The notes under the pieces: model-generated | Told to the model about the DNA's origin: nothing | Seen by the model: the letters and a program-made list of their open reading frames with translations, nothing else | Databases searched by the model: none | Program-made: the position numbers and the translations under genes | NCBI RefSeq assembly: GCF_028583425.1 | Contig: NC_072801.1 | Span: 60,403,766-60,467,765 of the forward strand | DNA length: 64,000 nucleotides | DNA from: Eublepharis macularius | Lineage: Eukaryota > Chordata > Lepidosauria > Squamata > Eublepharidae | Direction of reading: 5' to 3' | Shown here: positions 25,401-35,823 of the stretch, piece after piece | Layout: each line of letters begins with the position of its first letter | How positions within the stretch are numbered: position 1 is the first letter of the stretch

Positions 25401-28400
25401 CCCAACCAGGGACCCTACCCCACAAGTTCTCCTGTCACCATAGCCCAAAGGAATGCCTTCCCCCTAAGTCTGGGTCCTGCAACAGCTGGCTGGGTGTCCC
25501 TGGGAAAACTTGCCCTACAGGACATTCTGGCAAGCCCTTCACTCCTCGCAGTCCCAGTTGTATTGTGGGGATAATAACACTGACTTCATTCAGCTCTCTG
25601 AGTGTGGCACTAATCTGTCTAGAGGGGTGGTATATAAGCACACTGTTATTATTTTTTCCTTACATCAACCCTGTGAGGTAGGTTAGGCTGACAGTGTGTG
25701 ACATGCCCAAGGTCCCCCATCAAGCTGCTGTGGCAGAGCAGGGAATTCAAACCTGGGTCTCCCAGATCCTTGTCTGACACTAACCACTACACCATACTGG
25801 CTCTAACATTGGAAGATTCCTTCATCTGTACTTGTCACATTGAAACAGGAAATGCAATCTAACTGAAACAGGAAATTCATCTAACCTTGAGTCCCAGAGG
25901 ATGGCAATCTTGTTGTCTCTGTAGCTGGAACTCCCATTTCTTGGTGACATTTACTCTTAAAATGAGTGGTAGTTCCCCACCCCCCTGAGGACTTTATCGG
26001 GGCTCACTGAGATGCAGGACTTGGGATAAATTTAACCAATAGAGCGTGCATTAACTACTTTATTCCTAATTATTTAACTTTGTGTTATTGTTTTTTATAA
26101 AAAATTGATTTAAGAACAGCAGAATTGTTAGCAACATTGATTCCACCCTCTAGCTCATTTCATTGTGAAATGAGGAAGAGGCAAACTGCTTCATCCTTCT
26201 TCCCCATGTGAAGAGTAAATGTGGAAGGTCCCCCTCAGCATTTCCTCTTCATGCAACCCAGCTGCTCTTCCTCACAGACTCAACAATGGGGAAAGAAAAC
26301 AAACATTGCAATATCTCTGGTGTTCTTCGTGAGCTGTGGTGAGGAGATTAAAGAACATTGTATCTGACGAAGAAACCTTTGACTCTCGGAAGGCTATACC
26401 CTGGAAATTTTGTTGGTCTGTAAGGTGCTACAGGACTCAAATCTTGCTGTTCTACTGCAGACCAATAGGATTATTCAGGTACCCACCTGAAACTATCTTG
26501 TGCCTCTTAGTCCAAGATGAAGAAAGACTGTCTTGATGGACTTAGCTGGAGGAATTACTTGTTTTGTTGGGACCAGATGGGAAGACCACAAAAGCCAAAT
26601 TGAGCCTCTGGACTTCCTTTTCAATGCTGAACAATAGTCTTTGGGTTTTTACTTCATTTATAGTTCACCTTTCTCCTCAGTGGGGGTCCAACATGACTTA
26701 CATTGTTCTCCTCTCCTTTATCTTCACAACAACCATGTGAGGAAGGTAAGGCTGAAAGAGAGTGACTGACCCAAGATTATTTAGTGGGTCAGTTGGGATT
26801 CCTGACTTCCACAACTCACATAGGTCTATTGCTCTTTCTGAGCTGGATGCTTCTAGTCTACATGGTACAAATGGCTGAACATTTGAAAGGATTGTTAAAA
26901 ATCTTTTTTATATATATAACTGGGCGGAACTTTTGTGGAAGACATTTAAAATAAATGTTGCCTTGAGGAGATGGGAGGTAGGCAGGGGAATTAAATGGTG
27001 ATGGAAGAAATCTCTACGTTTTTAAAAACGAATTTCAAAGGTGACACAGCTTTCTATATAAAAGGGAGACCGTGTTCCTGACAACACACTTTTATCCTGG
27101 TGCTCCTGCACAGGAACACCAGGATAAAAAGTGCGTCCTGGCCAATGCGGCCTCCAGAGGGAGCCACCGTTGCAGGATGGCCAGGCAAGCCCCTCCGCCC
27201 CTCCAGAGGGAGCCACTGCTGTGGGAAGCCCAGCGTTTTTTTGTTTTTTTAAAACGGACTCTGTTGCTAGTATGTAATAAATTCAAAAACAGATCAGCTT
27301 GAGTAATACAACACCTGTGACAAAACCATAGGGTTGTCAACTGAATTGGTATCCTAACCTTCAGCGTGCCTTTAAATATAACTTGAGATTCAGGAACTGG
27401 TAGGTAAAGCTTTTAATGGCATGGAGATCAAAGTAATCATTTATAAAACACTGCATGGCTATCAGGACCAGGGGAACAAGTTGGCAGATCTATAAAACCA
27501 GTAACAGGATGTAAGACACTCTTACTGAAAGCTTTTATATTTTACCTAACTGATAGTTATTGATCAAGGCCTTTTATTTGCTAATAGTTCAGAATCATTA
27601 GCTTTAAAATAATTCAGTTTATGTTAGGACCTTAACTTGCTATATTAACAATCGAGTCTATAATTGCGATTATTTTAACCAATGAAGACCACTTTAAGAG
27701 TTACTAGCATTTTTTAAAAATGTCATTGATTAAGGATACAGACATGTTACCTATACACGAGCGGACCAATACATTTGTTACTTTGCAAAGCTGCTCAGAG
27801 TGTACATTCAATTAAAATGTCACAGACACTGCACTTTGATCATTTTAAAGGGTGAATTCAGAGATAATCCAACACCACCACCTGTTACTAATTTGTGTCC
27901 TCAGATTCTGCCACTCCTCTCCACAGTGAAGGTTTAGTAACATCCTTGGCATCTGCTAGCAGATGCTCCTTGGAGCATCCTTCATTCCAAGCATTGTGAT
28001 TGAAGAAGAGTTGTGCCTCTCCGGGAATCTTCTGATTTTTTGACAGAATGTTCAAAATGAGTTGCCGTGTAAGTCTGTCTGTAGCAGCAGAAAAGAGCAA
28101 GAGTCTAGTTGCACCTATAAGACTAACAACATTTGTGGTAGGGTAGGAGCTTTCATGAGTCACTGCTCACTTCTTCAGATACTAGATACAAAAGCTCATC
28201 CCTACCACAAATTTAGTCTTATAGGTGCTACTGAGCTCTTGCTCTTAGACAGAATGTGGGCCTCTTTTAATTTTACACATAAAATAGATAGCCGCATGCT
28301 AGTTAGAACTTAGCAGACTCTGAGGCTAAAAGAAGAGTCAGATCAATGGGTTTTTTCCCCTTTTTCCTTCTGGATTTAGACTGAATTCTCAGTTAGGACA

Positions 28401-28757
28401 TCTCCATGCAAATGGGAACATGATTCTTGCAAGTTTAACAAGGAACAGGCAGTTCTAATTTGTCATGCAGAGAGAAAAGGCTCTTTTCAATGGGGAGACC
28501 ACAACATTTGGCACCCATTCTACCCCCCCCCCCATTAGTAATCTTTATGTTCACTGATACTCACCACCACTAGTCATCGAGCTCCGTCCAGTCACCCACC
28601 ATCCTAGAAAGCAGATTATAGAGTTGGTTAGTTGCAAGATATTAAGGATCAGGAAACCGATACTGTCTTTGTTAGACCCGACTCACCCTTCGACACCCTC
28701 AAGTTTCTCTGTCTTTTTATACCAACCAAGAAAGAGGATGCAGGAAGAGAACCTCAT
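13274..28757 (-). CDS. Gene B: three-Ig-domain ITIM receptor of LRC type (8 coding exons, predicted)
   Basis: Proposed exons: 28727-28757, 28568-28603, 21227-21505, 20315-20605, 16129-16419, 15491-15589, 14054-14091, 13274-13441. All phases fit and the total is 1233 nt (410 aa). Order: split leader, cysteine-rich D1, two D2-type domains with WSxPS motifs, an uncharged TM with YRKRR, and a tail with VTYVTL. The 7-kb gap between leader and D1 holds two dead D1 exons, so the leader could have served another D1 originally; the link is inferred from order and phase. Predicted inhibitory cell-surface receptor. The D1 acceptor seems shifted by 6 nt, and the second tail tyrosine lies in CVYEAV, a weak ITIM. 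Confidence 0.7.
13627..13860. mobile_element. TIR repeat of the GGGTTGCCAG family, in a gene B intron
   Basis: Ends GGGTTGCCAGCTCCAGGTTGG and GGCAGGCAACCCT. Other copies: about 22150-22385, 29943-30156, 58403-58612. The 29943 copy is flanked by AGTAACTCTT/AGTAACACTT, a 10-bp near-identical duplication. Confidence 0.6.
14054..14091 (-). CDS. Gene B exon 7: 38-nt cytoplasmic exon
   Basis: Encodes FSSRERHEPVNV after the split Gly codon; acceptor CTTACAG, donor GTAAGAG. Same size and phases as gene C exon 6. Confidence 0.8.
14092..15490 (-). other. Gene B intron between TM and tail exon
   Basis: No recognisable exon; some degraded SINE-like sequence near 14990-15120. Confidence 0.4.
15491..15589 (-). 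CDS. Gene B exon 6: transmembrane segment
   Basis: 99 nt, phase 1 to 1. Encodes AGSSKVIWASSAGG, a Leu-rich helix and FYRKRRT. No charged residue within the membrane. By alignment with gene C the acceptor is TTTTACAG at 15590; a second AG three nt inside is possible. Donor GTGAGT. Confidence 0.85.
15841..16020. repeat. Perfect 75-bp inverted repeat with 30-nt loop
   Basis: Arms 15841-15915 and 15946-16020 are exact reverse complements by my comparison. Sequence such as AGCATAAGCTTTCGAGAACC is typical of a dispersed squamate repeat. Lies in the intron right after gene B exon 5. Confidence 0.9.
16129..16419 (-). CDS. Gene B exon 5: second D2-type Ig domain
   Basis: 291 nt, phase 1 to 1, opening DPNLPQPSIKGKP. 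Cysteines lie in VTIHCQG and TYTCQY; the end is IWSRPSQPVELVVTG. Sequons NFS, NLT, NTT and NHS. The acceptor is CTTCAG and the donor GTGAGG, as in gene A D2. A perfect 75-bp inverted repeat starts 109 nt into the following intron. Confidence 0.85.
16867..17122. mobile_element. hAT-like non-autonomous element
   Basis: Ends CAGGGCTTTTTTCCTGGG and AAAAAAATCCCTG, flanked by TATATATC/TGTATATC (7 of 8 match). Long inner inverted repeat around TCTCCAGACAGAGGGGAG. Confidence 0.75.
17601..17713. mobile_element. Hairpin MITE, GGGCCAAGCTACA family, left end degraded
   Basis: Inverted repeat GAAGCTACAAGTGACGAATG ... CATTCGTCACTTGTAGCTT. Left terminus altered, so no clear target duplication. Confidence 0.7.
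17714..19280 (-). other. Gene B intron between exons 4 and 5: duplicated intron DNA
   Basis: Segment 17930-18600 resembles 34740-35230 (TTAAACTAG...CAGACCCAGGTTCAAT, then GAAGAACATCTTGAAAGGGG) and partly 19690-20000. No Ig exon remains in it. Confidence 0.5.
19281..19535 (+). mobile_element. tRNA-headed SINE with AT-rich tail
   Basis: Head GGTGTAGTGGTTAAGAGCAC (A box) and GGTTTGATTCC (B box), body, tail TATATAAATCGAATG then (TTATTA)n. Sauria-like. Confidence 0.8.
20315..20605 (-). CDS. Gene B exon 4: Ig domain D2-type
   Basis: 291 nt, phase 1 to 1, opening DPSLSKPFIRAEP. Cysteines lie in VTIECQG and SYTCQYHL; the end is VWSEPSNPVDLILRG. Sequons NVT, NFS and NLT. Acceptor CCTAG, donor GTAAAAG. 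The exon and about 0.9 kb of 3' intron are duplicated in the pseudogene at 34.9-36.1 kb. Confidence 0.8.
21227..21505 (-). CDS. Gene B exon 3: Ig domain D1 (cysteine-rich type)
   Basis: Encodes AYPRPSISVEP through VAIYVTG with cysteines in ATIYCKN and GIYWCQY. It then has CLSDQCSDFSDK, the same extra Cys pair and WS-to-CSD change as gene C D1. Sequence GACAAG before CTTATCCC matches the start of gene A D1, but the AG expected in front of it is TG. The next AG, six nt further in, keeps frame and follows a strong pyrimidine tract, so the exon is drawn from 21505. Donor GTAAGAG. Confidence 0.75.
22530..22790 (+). mobile_element. tRNA-headed SINE with AT-rich tail
   Basis: Same family as 19281-19535. 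Inserted immediately 3' of the decayed D1 exon at 22823; its tail runs into the donor-side intron. Confidence 0.75.
22823..23120 (-). pseudogene. Decayed D1 exon, interrupted by a transposon at its acceptor
   Basis: Reads YPKPSVSLSSTEVVTLGG, NITIHCKN and KKAEQNEVIF, very like gene C D1. The F-strand Cys is replaced (LAGLYRF for AGIYKC). A 2-nt deletion after NRC shifts the frame before SDEVHINVRGEG. An 875-bp TIR element (23121-23995) sits at the 5' edge of the exon, and the old acceptor beyond it reads TTTTGCAAAA instead of TTTTGCAG. Clearly dead. Confidence 0.85.
23121..23995. mobile_element. Harbinger-like TIR element inserted in a D1 exon edge
   Basis: Ends GGTCGAATCCACATTAC and GTGAATGTGGATTCGACC, flanked by AAG/AAG. 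Gene C's intact exon gives the empty-site sequence, so insertion is directly visible. 875 bp, no transposase seen. Confidence 0.85.
24320..24545 (-). mobile_element. SINE-type repeat
   Basis: Contains CCTCACAACAACCCTGGGATAGG ... CAAGGTCACACAGCAAGCTTC ... ACCAACCACTACACCATGCTG on the plus strand. Similar: 8805-9045, 25640-25800, 26640-26830. Confidence 0.55.
24791..24994. mobile_element. Hairpin MITE, 204 bp
   Basis: Ends GGCCGTTTTCACACTGTC and GACAGTGTGAAAACAGCC, arms about 60 bp, flanked by ATT/ATT. Confidence 0.85.
25880..26035 (-). pseudogene. Fragment of a second decayed D1 exon
   Basis: The minus strand reads YPKSCISVSPDKVLRG then loses frame; the positions match YPKPSVSLSS...LGG of the other D1 exons. 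Only the first half is recognisable. It lies in the long intron between gene B's leader and D1. Confidence 0.5.
26036..28564 (-). other. Gene B intron 2 (leader side), repeats only
   Basis: Repeat pieces at about 26330-26470 and 28060-28250 (AGCAAGAGT...GCACCTATAAGACTAAC). No further Ig exon found. Confidence 0.45.
28568..28603 (-). CDS. Gene B exon 2: leader mini-exon
   Basis: Begins after TTTCTAG and encodes GWWVTGRSSMTS. It ends at a GTGGTGAGT repeat, so the donor may be used at 28568 (36-nt exon) or at 28565 (39 nt, adding one Gly, better GTGAGT donor); phase 1 is kept either way. Homologous to the mini-exons of genes A and C. Confidence 0.75.
28727..28757 (-). CDS. Gene B exon 1: start codon and leader
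   Basis: MRFSSCILFLG with a split last codon, donor GTTGGTAT. The ATG sits in a good context (CACCATGA). The 5' flank is duplicated upstream of the pseudogene at 36.9-38.1 kb, which confirms the start and shows this was a promoter-bearing unit. Confidence 0.75.
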
Positions 28758-29480
28758 GGTGTAGTAGTTTGTATAGCCGGTCGCGTCCACCTGTTTTCTC
28801 TTTGCCTCAGTGACCTCTGAATGAAAATCTCATCTGGCGTCTGCTTCGTAAATGCAACTGTGCTCTTCGGGAGCCCTTTTCACCAGGTACAATTTCTGTG
28901 TAATCTGTAATGCATCAGAATTAACAATGGTCCAAACTCAACTTCAGAAAGGGCAAACCACGTCCATCTGGCTGCAGTCACAGGATACAAAAATCAGAGG
29001 AAATGAACAGTATAACTTACATTTGTAATGGGGATGTGGATTCATCATCACCGCAAAAATGCTGGTTCCCTCTGCCTTTTCTCATGAAAGGGAAATACTG
29101 ACAGATCGTGACCTCAAAGCCAGGGAGGACTTGAGATCTTTCCTCGACACCAGGCACTGAGGTAGATTTTGCTTGGGTGGCACCTTAGGAGGAATGCCTC
29201 CGTTTCTGCTTTCAGGCTGCAATTAAAATTTGGTTACTTGCTCCAGCCCCTCAAAACACACCTGGGAGAGGGGGGCTTAATTGTCCTTACATATATCTTA
29301 TGTCTCTGAGGTTTTCAGACTGGTAATGTCTCCCCAAAGAAGCCCACAACTGGTGGATCTGGTAAAGAGGAGTAGTTGTTAAGCTGCTCCCTCAGACAAG
29401 CATTTTATACGAAAGCTGCCCTGGGTGGGCTCTGAAGGGCCAGAAGTTTCCTTGTAACACATCTTGCCTCAGTCCGGCTC
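28758..29480 (-). other. Gene B 5' flank, duplicated upstream of pseudogene P
   Basis: Matches 36937-38055 from the start codon outwards. The P copy is longer because of SINE sequence (about 37265-37400 and 37680-37760) and an hAT-like insertion (37420-37679). Contains the putative promoter. Confidence 0.7.
28956..29004 (-). promoter_or_regulatory. Gene B upstream RUNX-like and ETS-like sites
   Basis: AACCACG at 28956-28962 and GAGGAAAT at 28997-29004, about 200-250 bp upstream of the start codon. Same layout as in A and C, with one substitution in each core. Confidence 0.45.
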
Positions 29481-29859
29481 TCTCTACAGCTAAAATCCAG
29501 CCATACTATGACATGGCCTCCCCCTGCCCTGACTCTCCTCTGTTGCTGGACAGAAGTTGGTTCAAAAGGGCCACTTGTCTTCTGTAGCCTCTAGTTTAAC
29601 TTATGGCTGTGTCGGAAAAGTTGACATGACTGCCAGATATGTGAGGTGGTGGTGGTTTCAAGCATTTGCAGGAGTCATTTAAAAACATCATTCTCTTCCT
29701 GTGAAACTCAACAAGCCAACAAGAAGTGAACAGAAAAGATCTTCGTGTAGCATTCACATGGTGTGAGTTTGGAAGATCTGCTATTGTCATATGCTTAGAA
29801 TTTATGGGCTTGCTTTGATGAGGCAAAGCCCTGAGTACTTGTGAGCAGGTCACATGTCA

Positions 29860-30800
29860 TTAAATCAGCTACTGTAGAGAGTGTGTGAGCGCTGCTTTTG
29901 TGTCTGCACATTCGGAACTGACTGCATCAGTCAGTAACTCTTAGGGTTGCCAGGTCCAGGTTGGGAAATTCCTGGAGATTTTGGGGGTAGAGCCTGGAAA
30001 GAGAGGAGTATATACCCCATTATACCTCAATGGGGTATAATGCCATACAGTCTACCCTCCAAAGCAGCCATTTTCTCCAGGGGAATTGATCTCTGTGGCG
30101 TGGAGATCAGTTAATTCCAGGAGATCTCCAGCCACCACCTGGAGGCTGGCAACCCTAGTAACACTTCATAGGATTGCACTGTTAGAAAAAGGAGTCTAAG
30201 TAAGACAAACTGTGTGGGAAGGCCTGAGTGAATCTATGTCTGTGTGGATGAGACGAAAGTTTATTCTGTTAGTGAAAGTATGTTTGGAAAATTAGTTTGT
30301 GTGACTGCATCTGTTAATATATCTTTAAGGAGATACAATTATTTTTGAAACTGCCAAGCTTAAGAACTATTCTGAAACCAATACTCTTTTCAAAAACTCT
30401 GCTTATGTTCTTATCAATAAATTTTAGTTTTGTTTAAGAAAAAAAATCTCTACCACACAAGCCACCCTCACATGCTGACAGTTGTCAAACTACCATCTAT
30501 AACGAGCCTTCCTATATATCGCCAGTTAAACTGAGGGGGACAAAGGCAAAAGGCTTTGGTGGCAGCAAAACCTTTTGAAGGAACCAGGGGGACTGCAATA
30601 TACAGGTCACACAAACAAAAAAAGGGAAGGAGATCTTGAGGTAAAAGCCTGGGTAAAGCAGAGAACACCTGAAGCTCTGTTTGAGTAGAATGAAAAAGGG
30701 GTTGGGTTGTGACAAGAGTCCTCCATAGGTAGGAGTTTAAGGAAGCATAAGGAGGAGCTGAATTGGAGGTCTAAAGCCAAAATGGATGAGGTTATAAAAT
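29860..30800. other. Segment paralogous to 42820-43660
   Basis: The two segments align with gaps: both contain CTGTGTG..GGCCTGAGT, a polyA-signal-like AATAAATTTTA, then GGTTATAAAATAAACAGCAAAA near the end. One lies beyond gene B's promoter, the other just downstream of the orphan TM exon, as expected for duplicated intergenic DNA. An interspersed repeat is an alternative. Confidence 0.5.
29943..30156. mobile_element. TIR repeat of the GGGTTGCCAG family, best copy
   Basis: Ends AGGGTTGCCAGGTCCAGG and CTGGCAACCCT. Flanks AGTAACTCTT/AGTAACACTT match 9 of 10. Confidence 0.7.
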
Positions 30801-32728
30801 AAACAGCAAAAATATTACACTGTCAGCTCAGTCCTAAGCCCTGAGTCAACGCCTCCGCCTGTGTGTTGATGTAAAACGGGTGCAGCATGGCCACTCCCTA
30901 TGGACTTTCGTAGGAGAGCAATGCTGGCACCCGAGCACAGCAAGACAAGGTGCAGCCACCGCCAAGAGCGCCCGCCCACCATTTCCCTGAAAACCCCGCT
31001 CACACCAGCCAATAGCTGCACCACTTCCCTGACAGGTAGGTGAGGGGCAAGCAGTGGCACAGCCAATGGGGACACCATGATCCCTGCTGCCCACCAACAA
31101 CCTCCTCCCCATCAGGGAGCAGGAATCCCTGCTGGAGAGGGCAGCAGAGGTGACAGTGAAGTTCCGGATCGAACACCCACCCTCTTGCCCGTCCAGCCCC
31201 CATGTCTGATGAGGGACAGGCCGGTGGCTGTACCTCGGTGCACCTGCAAATCCCTCCCAGGGCAAGTGGGACCAGAAATGCGGCAGGACCCAGCAAGGGT
31301 CGCACTCGCAGCTTGCAGCACTTGGGATCAGTCCCCAGGTTCCAGAGGGGCAGGGGGGGCAGGTTCTTTACTGACAGGAATGTCCATTGGAAACCACACA
31401 AGAAGTGATGGGAGTGAAAAGCGCCCACAGACTTGTGGCAGTGCCATTTGAACACATCACTGCATCATAGCAATGCGAGAACGCAGGCTGGGCTTCGAGA
31501 GCCATGCCCCCATTCTGGGGTGACGCTTGGCTTATCAGATTCCAGCAGCTCAGTTTGTCAGAGAATGAAAGTCCACAGCGGAGCGCCCCCCCCTGCCCCT
31601 CCAAACATTCATGGGCGGCACTTCAACTCCCACCCCACTGCTTGAAATTACATTGACGGGGAAGGGGGCAGGGAAGTGGGATGGGGCACCCCTTGACACC
31701 TGCTCCTTCCGGCCGCAGAGCCCACCCCATCCATCCCAGCCTGGAGCCAGGAAACATTTGGGGGGATGTGTGATAAAGACATCCTGACAGGGAGTTGGGG
31801 CAGGGCTTCAGTCAATGGCAGGGAAGCGAGCAAGCAGACAGGAAGTTTGTTGTTTTTCAACACATATTTTATTAAACTAGAAACAGTGAAGAGGTTCTCT
31901 GGACATCTTTCCTGCCAAGGCCCCTTGGCTGAACAGGGAGCAAAGGCAGTTTGCGCAGCATTCAGAGCCGCAAAACCCATCCCTCGTCCTGCCCTCGCAG
32001 GGGCGTGGCTGAGATACTGGTTGTCTTGGGAAACTGCTCCCTGGACTGGACCTGAATGGCACTCGTGGAGGTTGGGGGGGGGGGCTAGGACAGCCGGGGC
32101 TGGCGCCCCCGTTGAGGACAGGTAGGCAGTGGCCTCAGGGCGTGAGGGCACCGGAGGGGCACCAGAGGGGGTGTTGGGGGCAGAGGCGCACGCCACGGAG
32201 CTGGCATGGCTGGGCCACAGCTGCTGCAGCCAGCCAGCCCCGTCCTGCCGCCGCCACACGCCCCCAGCTGGGCGCAGCAGCCACAAGTCGCTGCCAGGGC
32301 GGCGTGCGGAGCGCAGAGCACCCTCTGCCCGCCACCCCAGTCATCTGCATGATGATGTCATTGTGTGATGTCATCACACAGTCCGTGGCGTGTGTGCGCT
32401 GTGCGTGCACATGTCAAAGGGTCGCCGCAGGCGCCAGAAACCCTAGCGCCGGCAGTGGGGACAGCCATGCTCCTTGCTCTCCTGGACAAGTTGTGACCTG
32501 CCTGCAAGGGAAACAGAGACATGTGTTGTAAGTGACCTGGGCCAGTCCACAGCCAAGGCTGAGGCCAGTCTGCAACATTCTGGGTGGGTGTCCATGGTTG
32601 AGTGCTGTGGCGGCAACTCCACAGGTGCAGCTCGCATGCACATGATGCATGGCCCTCTGGCAAGACAGCGCTTTGCATTGAGATGTTTTTCTCCTTTGCG
32701 GGAGAAAGTCAAGGGGCTGAGCGCCCTT
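30801..32728. other. GC-rich repeat-like DNA, no supported gene
   Basis: Overlapping open frames on both strands without domains. Related to 10.9-11.6 kb. This is where a P-gene TM exon would be expected; none was found. Confidence 0.45.
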
Positions 32729-33355
32729 GTCATGAGTCAGCCAGGGCTCAGTGATAGTGAAGACTCCTCAGGGGAAGAGGAGCCCCGTGCAGCCAGCCTG
32801 GAACTACCGCAAGCTAAGGACTCCTCAGGAGAAGGGGAGCTAACAGAAGCTGATCAGCAGGGTGCTGATCAGCAGACACAACCAACAGCTGAAGCAGAGC
32901 CAACACCCTCTAGCTCCGATCCAGCAGGTGAGACTCAGTTCGCTGGCCCCAGCCCTCCAGCTTCACCCCCACCCTTAGAGCACCGAAGACGGAAGCTGAG
33001 AATGGAACTACAGGCAAGAAGGCAAAGTGCACGCCCCCTGAGCCGGCACCAGCTGCCCCCTGATGATGAGAAAGAGTAGGTGCAGGATCCTTTCCCAAGC
33101 AATTGGCTGCACTCATGGCCCTTAGTCCTGGGGCTATAAAACCAGTCAAGAGGGGCTGCTGGGTGTGGATATAACGTGTACAATCGCTGTGAAGCCATTC
33201 ACTCTGCCTTACCTTGCCTGTTCCCTGAAAGCCTGACTGCCAGACCTGTGACCTTGGATTGCCTGACCTCGCCTAGCCTGACTGCTGGAACCCCGACCTT
33301 GGACTGAATGACCACGCCTTGCCTAGCCCCTGGAGTGTCAGCCTTGGACTGGGTA
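32729..33355 (+). mobile_element. LTR-type fossil segment
   Basis: Begins TGTCATGAGTCAGCC, contains a short acidic/Pro-rich open stretch, a TATA-like CTATAAAACC and a downstream CT-rich part with CCTTGGATTGCC-type repeats. Looks like a single LTR or piece of one; no target duplication confirmed. Old and non-functional as far as seen. Confidence 0.4.
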
Positions 33356-33359
33356 TTGG

Positions 33360-34090
33360 AGCCCAGTATGTGAAGAAGGCATGTGGCAGTCACTGGGGGA
33401 ATAGAAGAACAAGTGCCATCTTCCTGTGTCTTCCTTCCTCCCTGTGTCATGAGTCAGTCCCCTGATAGGGGTGCCAGCCCCGGCTGTGGCATACACTAGC
33501 ATCCACCCCTCCCCTCCCCATTCGGGGGGATAGGAAAAGAGGGCAAGTGCCAGTGTGCTCCATAACCGGCCTGTGGTGAAGAGGACAGGTGGTGTCTTCC
33601 CTCCTCCCCCCGCCTCCTCATGGGTGTGGCTTGGGCACCCTAGACACTCCTGCCTAGAGTACCTCAAACCCTCAGGCTAGTCCTAGAATCAGGGCTTTTT
33701 CCAGCTGGAATGCAGTGGAACGGAGTTCTGGAACCTCTTGAAAAAGGTCACATGGCTGGTGGCCCTGTTCCCTGATCTCCAGACAGAGGGGAGTTTAGAT
33801 GGCGGGGCCACCAACATGTGACCATTTTCTCTGAGGACAACCCACTGAGTTCCACCACCTCTTTTCCCAGAAAAAAAGCCCCCTGCCTAGAATATTTTTA
33901 TTTCGGCTTCTCTTGTCCAAGGCAGTTTTCTAAAAATTCAATATTAAAAAAATCACTTAGAAAAGTCTAGTAAACTGAGTGAATAAACATCAACAGAACA
34001 TGAATTACCAGAAGAACCAAATACCAGCTCCTGCTGCAATTAACCTTAAAAAAACGAAAAAAGCTCATCAAACATACTGCCTTTGTTTTT
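33360..34090. other. Segment paralogous to 44470-44990
   Basis: Shares a long run (for example CTTCCTGTGTCTTCC, then GCCAGCCCCGGC, then CTCCATAACCGG) with the sequence just upstream of the orphan TM exon. An hAT-like element with a perfect target duplication is inserted in this copy. It suggests P once had the same activating-type 3' end. Confidence 0.6.
33690..33885. mobile_element. hAT-like element with perfect 8-bp duplication
   Basis: CAGGGCTTTTTCCAGC ... AAAAAAAGCCCCCTG, flanked by CCTAGAAT on both sides. Absent from the paralogous segment at 44.8 kb. Confidence 0.85.
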
Positions 34091-34159
34091 CATGGGCAAA
34101 GTAACCCACATAATCAGGTATCAAAATAGGACGTTTCTAGCCCTTAGGACTGAGGATAC

Positions 34160-34330
34160 TTTGAGTATTGGTTGTTGTGGGTTTTCCGGGCTGTATTGCC
34201 GTGGTCTTGGCATTGTAGTTCCTGACGTTTCGCCAGCAGCTGTGGCTGTGACTGGCATCTTCAGAGGTGTACCACTGAAAGACCGGGATCTCTCAGTGTC
34301 AAACTGTGGAGATGTTTGCAGGTGATTTAT
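34160..34330. repeat. Interspersed repeat, unclassified
   Basis: GTTGTGGGTTTTCCGGGCTG, then CTGACGTTTCGCCAGCAGC, then GGCATCTTCAGAGG; a motif set common in tetrapod repeats. Confidence 0.55.
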
Positions 34331-34452
34331 ATCTACTCAGAAAGGTGGGTTGGGTTGTATCATCCTGTAAGGGTTTCCCAGGGTGTGGAATGGTAATGGA
34401 GTGCTAATGCTTCACTGTATCCTGAGGGCCTTCCCTGGCAGCAGCTTTCTGA

Positions 34453-34621
34453 GGGCCAAGCTACAAGTGATGAATGACACTTGAATGGCAAGTGAACAGA
34501 CTCACTTGTATTCCTCCCTGTTCACTTGCCATTCACTTGCTCTCCACTTGATCAAGGGAGGAATACACGTGAGTCTGATCACTTGCCATTCACATGTCAT
34601 TCGTCACTTGCAGCTTGGCCC
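34453..34621. mobile_element. Hairpin MITE, GGGCCAAGCTACA family
   Basis: 169 bp, flanked by TGA/TGA. Confidence 0.8.
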
Positions 34622-34929
34622 TGAGCCCATTTGCACTCTCCTTTTATTATAGAAGCTGTCCCCCAGAGCTGCTGTGTGATGGCACAGATCATGGGTTGGC
34701 TGTACGGTGAAATCATAAAACAAGTAACATGTAGAGTAACCTGATGTTAAACTAGGACTGTGCAGACCCAGGTTCAATATCCTTCTCAGCCATGAAGCAT
34801 ACTGGGTAACTTTAGGTTAGTCACTCTCTGCTCCACCTACCTCACAGGATTATTGTAAGTTAAAATGAAGACAGGCTGAACCTTGTCCTGATTTCCTTGG
34901 GGGAAAGATGGGATAAAATGTGAAGGAAG

Positions 34930-35823
34930 GAAATGTGAAAGAAGAACATCTTGAAAGGGGAATGGAGCTACACACTGTCTAAAGAAAGCCCAGATGCTGA
35001 CCACTCCTTCTCACCCTCCAGTGGACATCTCTTATATTTCAATGAACACAGCCGATAACTAGCCCTGTCTCAGAGTGGCATCACTCATTGTCTGTAAAGC
35101 TTGGCAGGCACCATGCAAGTAGTGGGGGGAACTGTGGTGCCCCCAGGTACCATGCGGGGACCTCTGTTGTAGGATAAACAATTTGACCGGCAGTGGAGGC
35201 ACTGGGAGTGTAGCTATAAACATGTGCATGGAAGGCATTCATTAGATTAGTATTGTGCTCGATGCTAGCATCCTCCTTTTCTCAATAATATCCTTGCCCC
35301 TCATACCCAGCCTGAGCGATGACAACTGAAAATGGGAAAAGATGGCATTCTGTTGTGTTACAGATTCCAAAGCAGCAGCATGGATTGGAGCTATCTGAGA
35401 GCAGGACCACAAGTGACGCCTGACACAGGTTGGACACTTGCCAGCTTCCCTCAAGTTTTGATGGGAAATGTAGGCAGCTTGGCGGAATGTTGGACAAGTG
35501 ACAGTTGAAAAGTCCATTGGACAGCAGTCAAAGAGTCAAGCTGCAAGACCAGGATGCCTACATTTCCCATCAAAACTTGAGGGAAGCTGACTAGTGTCCA
35601 ACCTGTGTCAGGTGTCACTTGTGGTCCCGCTCTGAGATCAGAAACCACAATATGCATCTGTCTTGGTTTTGGTGAACAATTGGTAGCTGTTTGTGGTCAT
35701 CAATCCCTGCCATTACCCACAAAAATTACCGACTGTAATTTTTTGTAAATTACTGATTGTAAATTACTGATTGTATTGAGTGGGATCTGAAATGGGAAGA
35801 AATGTCAAGGTTGGTACTTTTAC
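34930..35823 (-). other. Duplicate of the intron 3' of a D2-type exon
   Basis: Matches 19690-20314 (3' of gene B exon 4) over most of its length, with a hairpin element (35399-35632) inserted only here. A partial third copy lies at 18160-18600. Marks a tandem duplication between B and P. Confidence 0.65.
35399..35632. mobile_element. Hairpin MITE related to 9154-9355
   Basis: Ends GAGCAGGACCACAAGTGACG and complement, flanked by TGA/TGA. Present in the P intron but absent from gene B's matching intron. Confidence 0.8.

Noticed and set aside
32474-33079. 201-codon plus-strand frame, acidic and Ser/Pro-rich
   Set aside because: Falls largely within LTR-like DNA with a TATA-like signal; treated as part of a fossil element, not a host gene.
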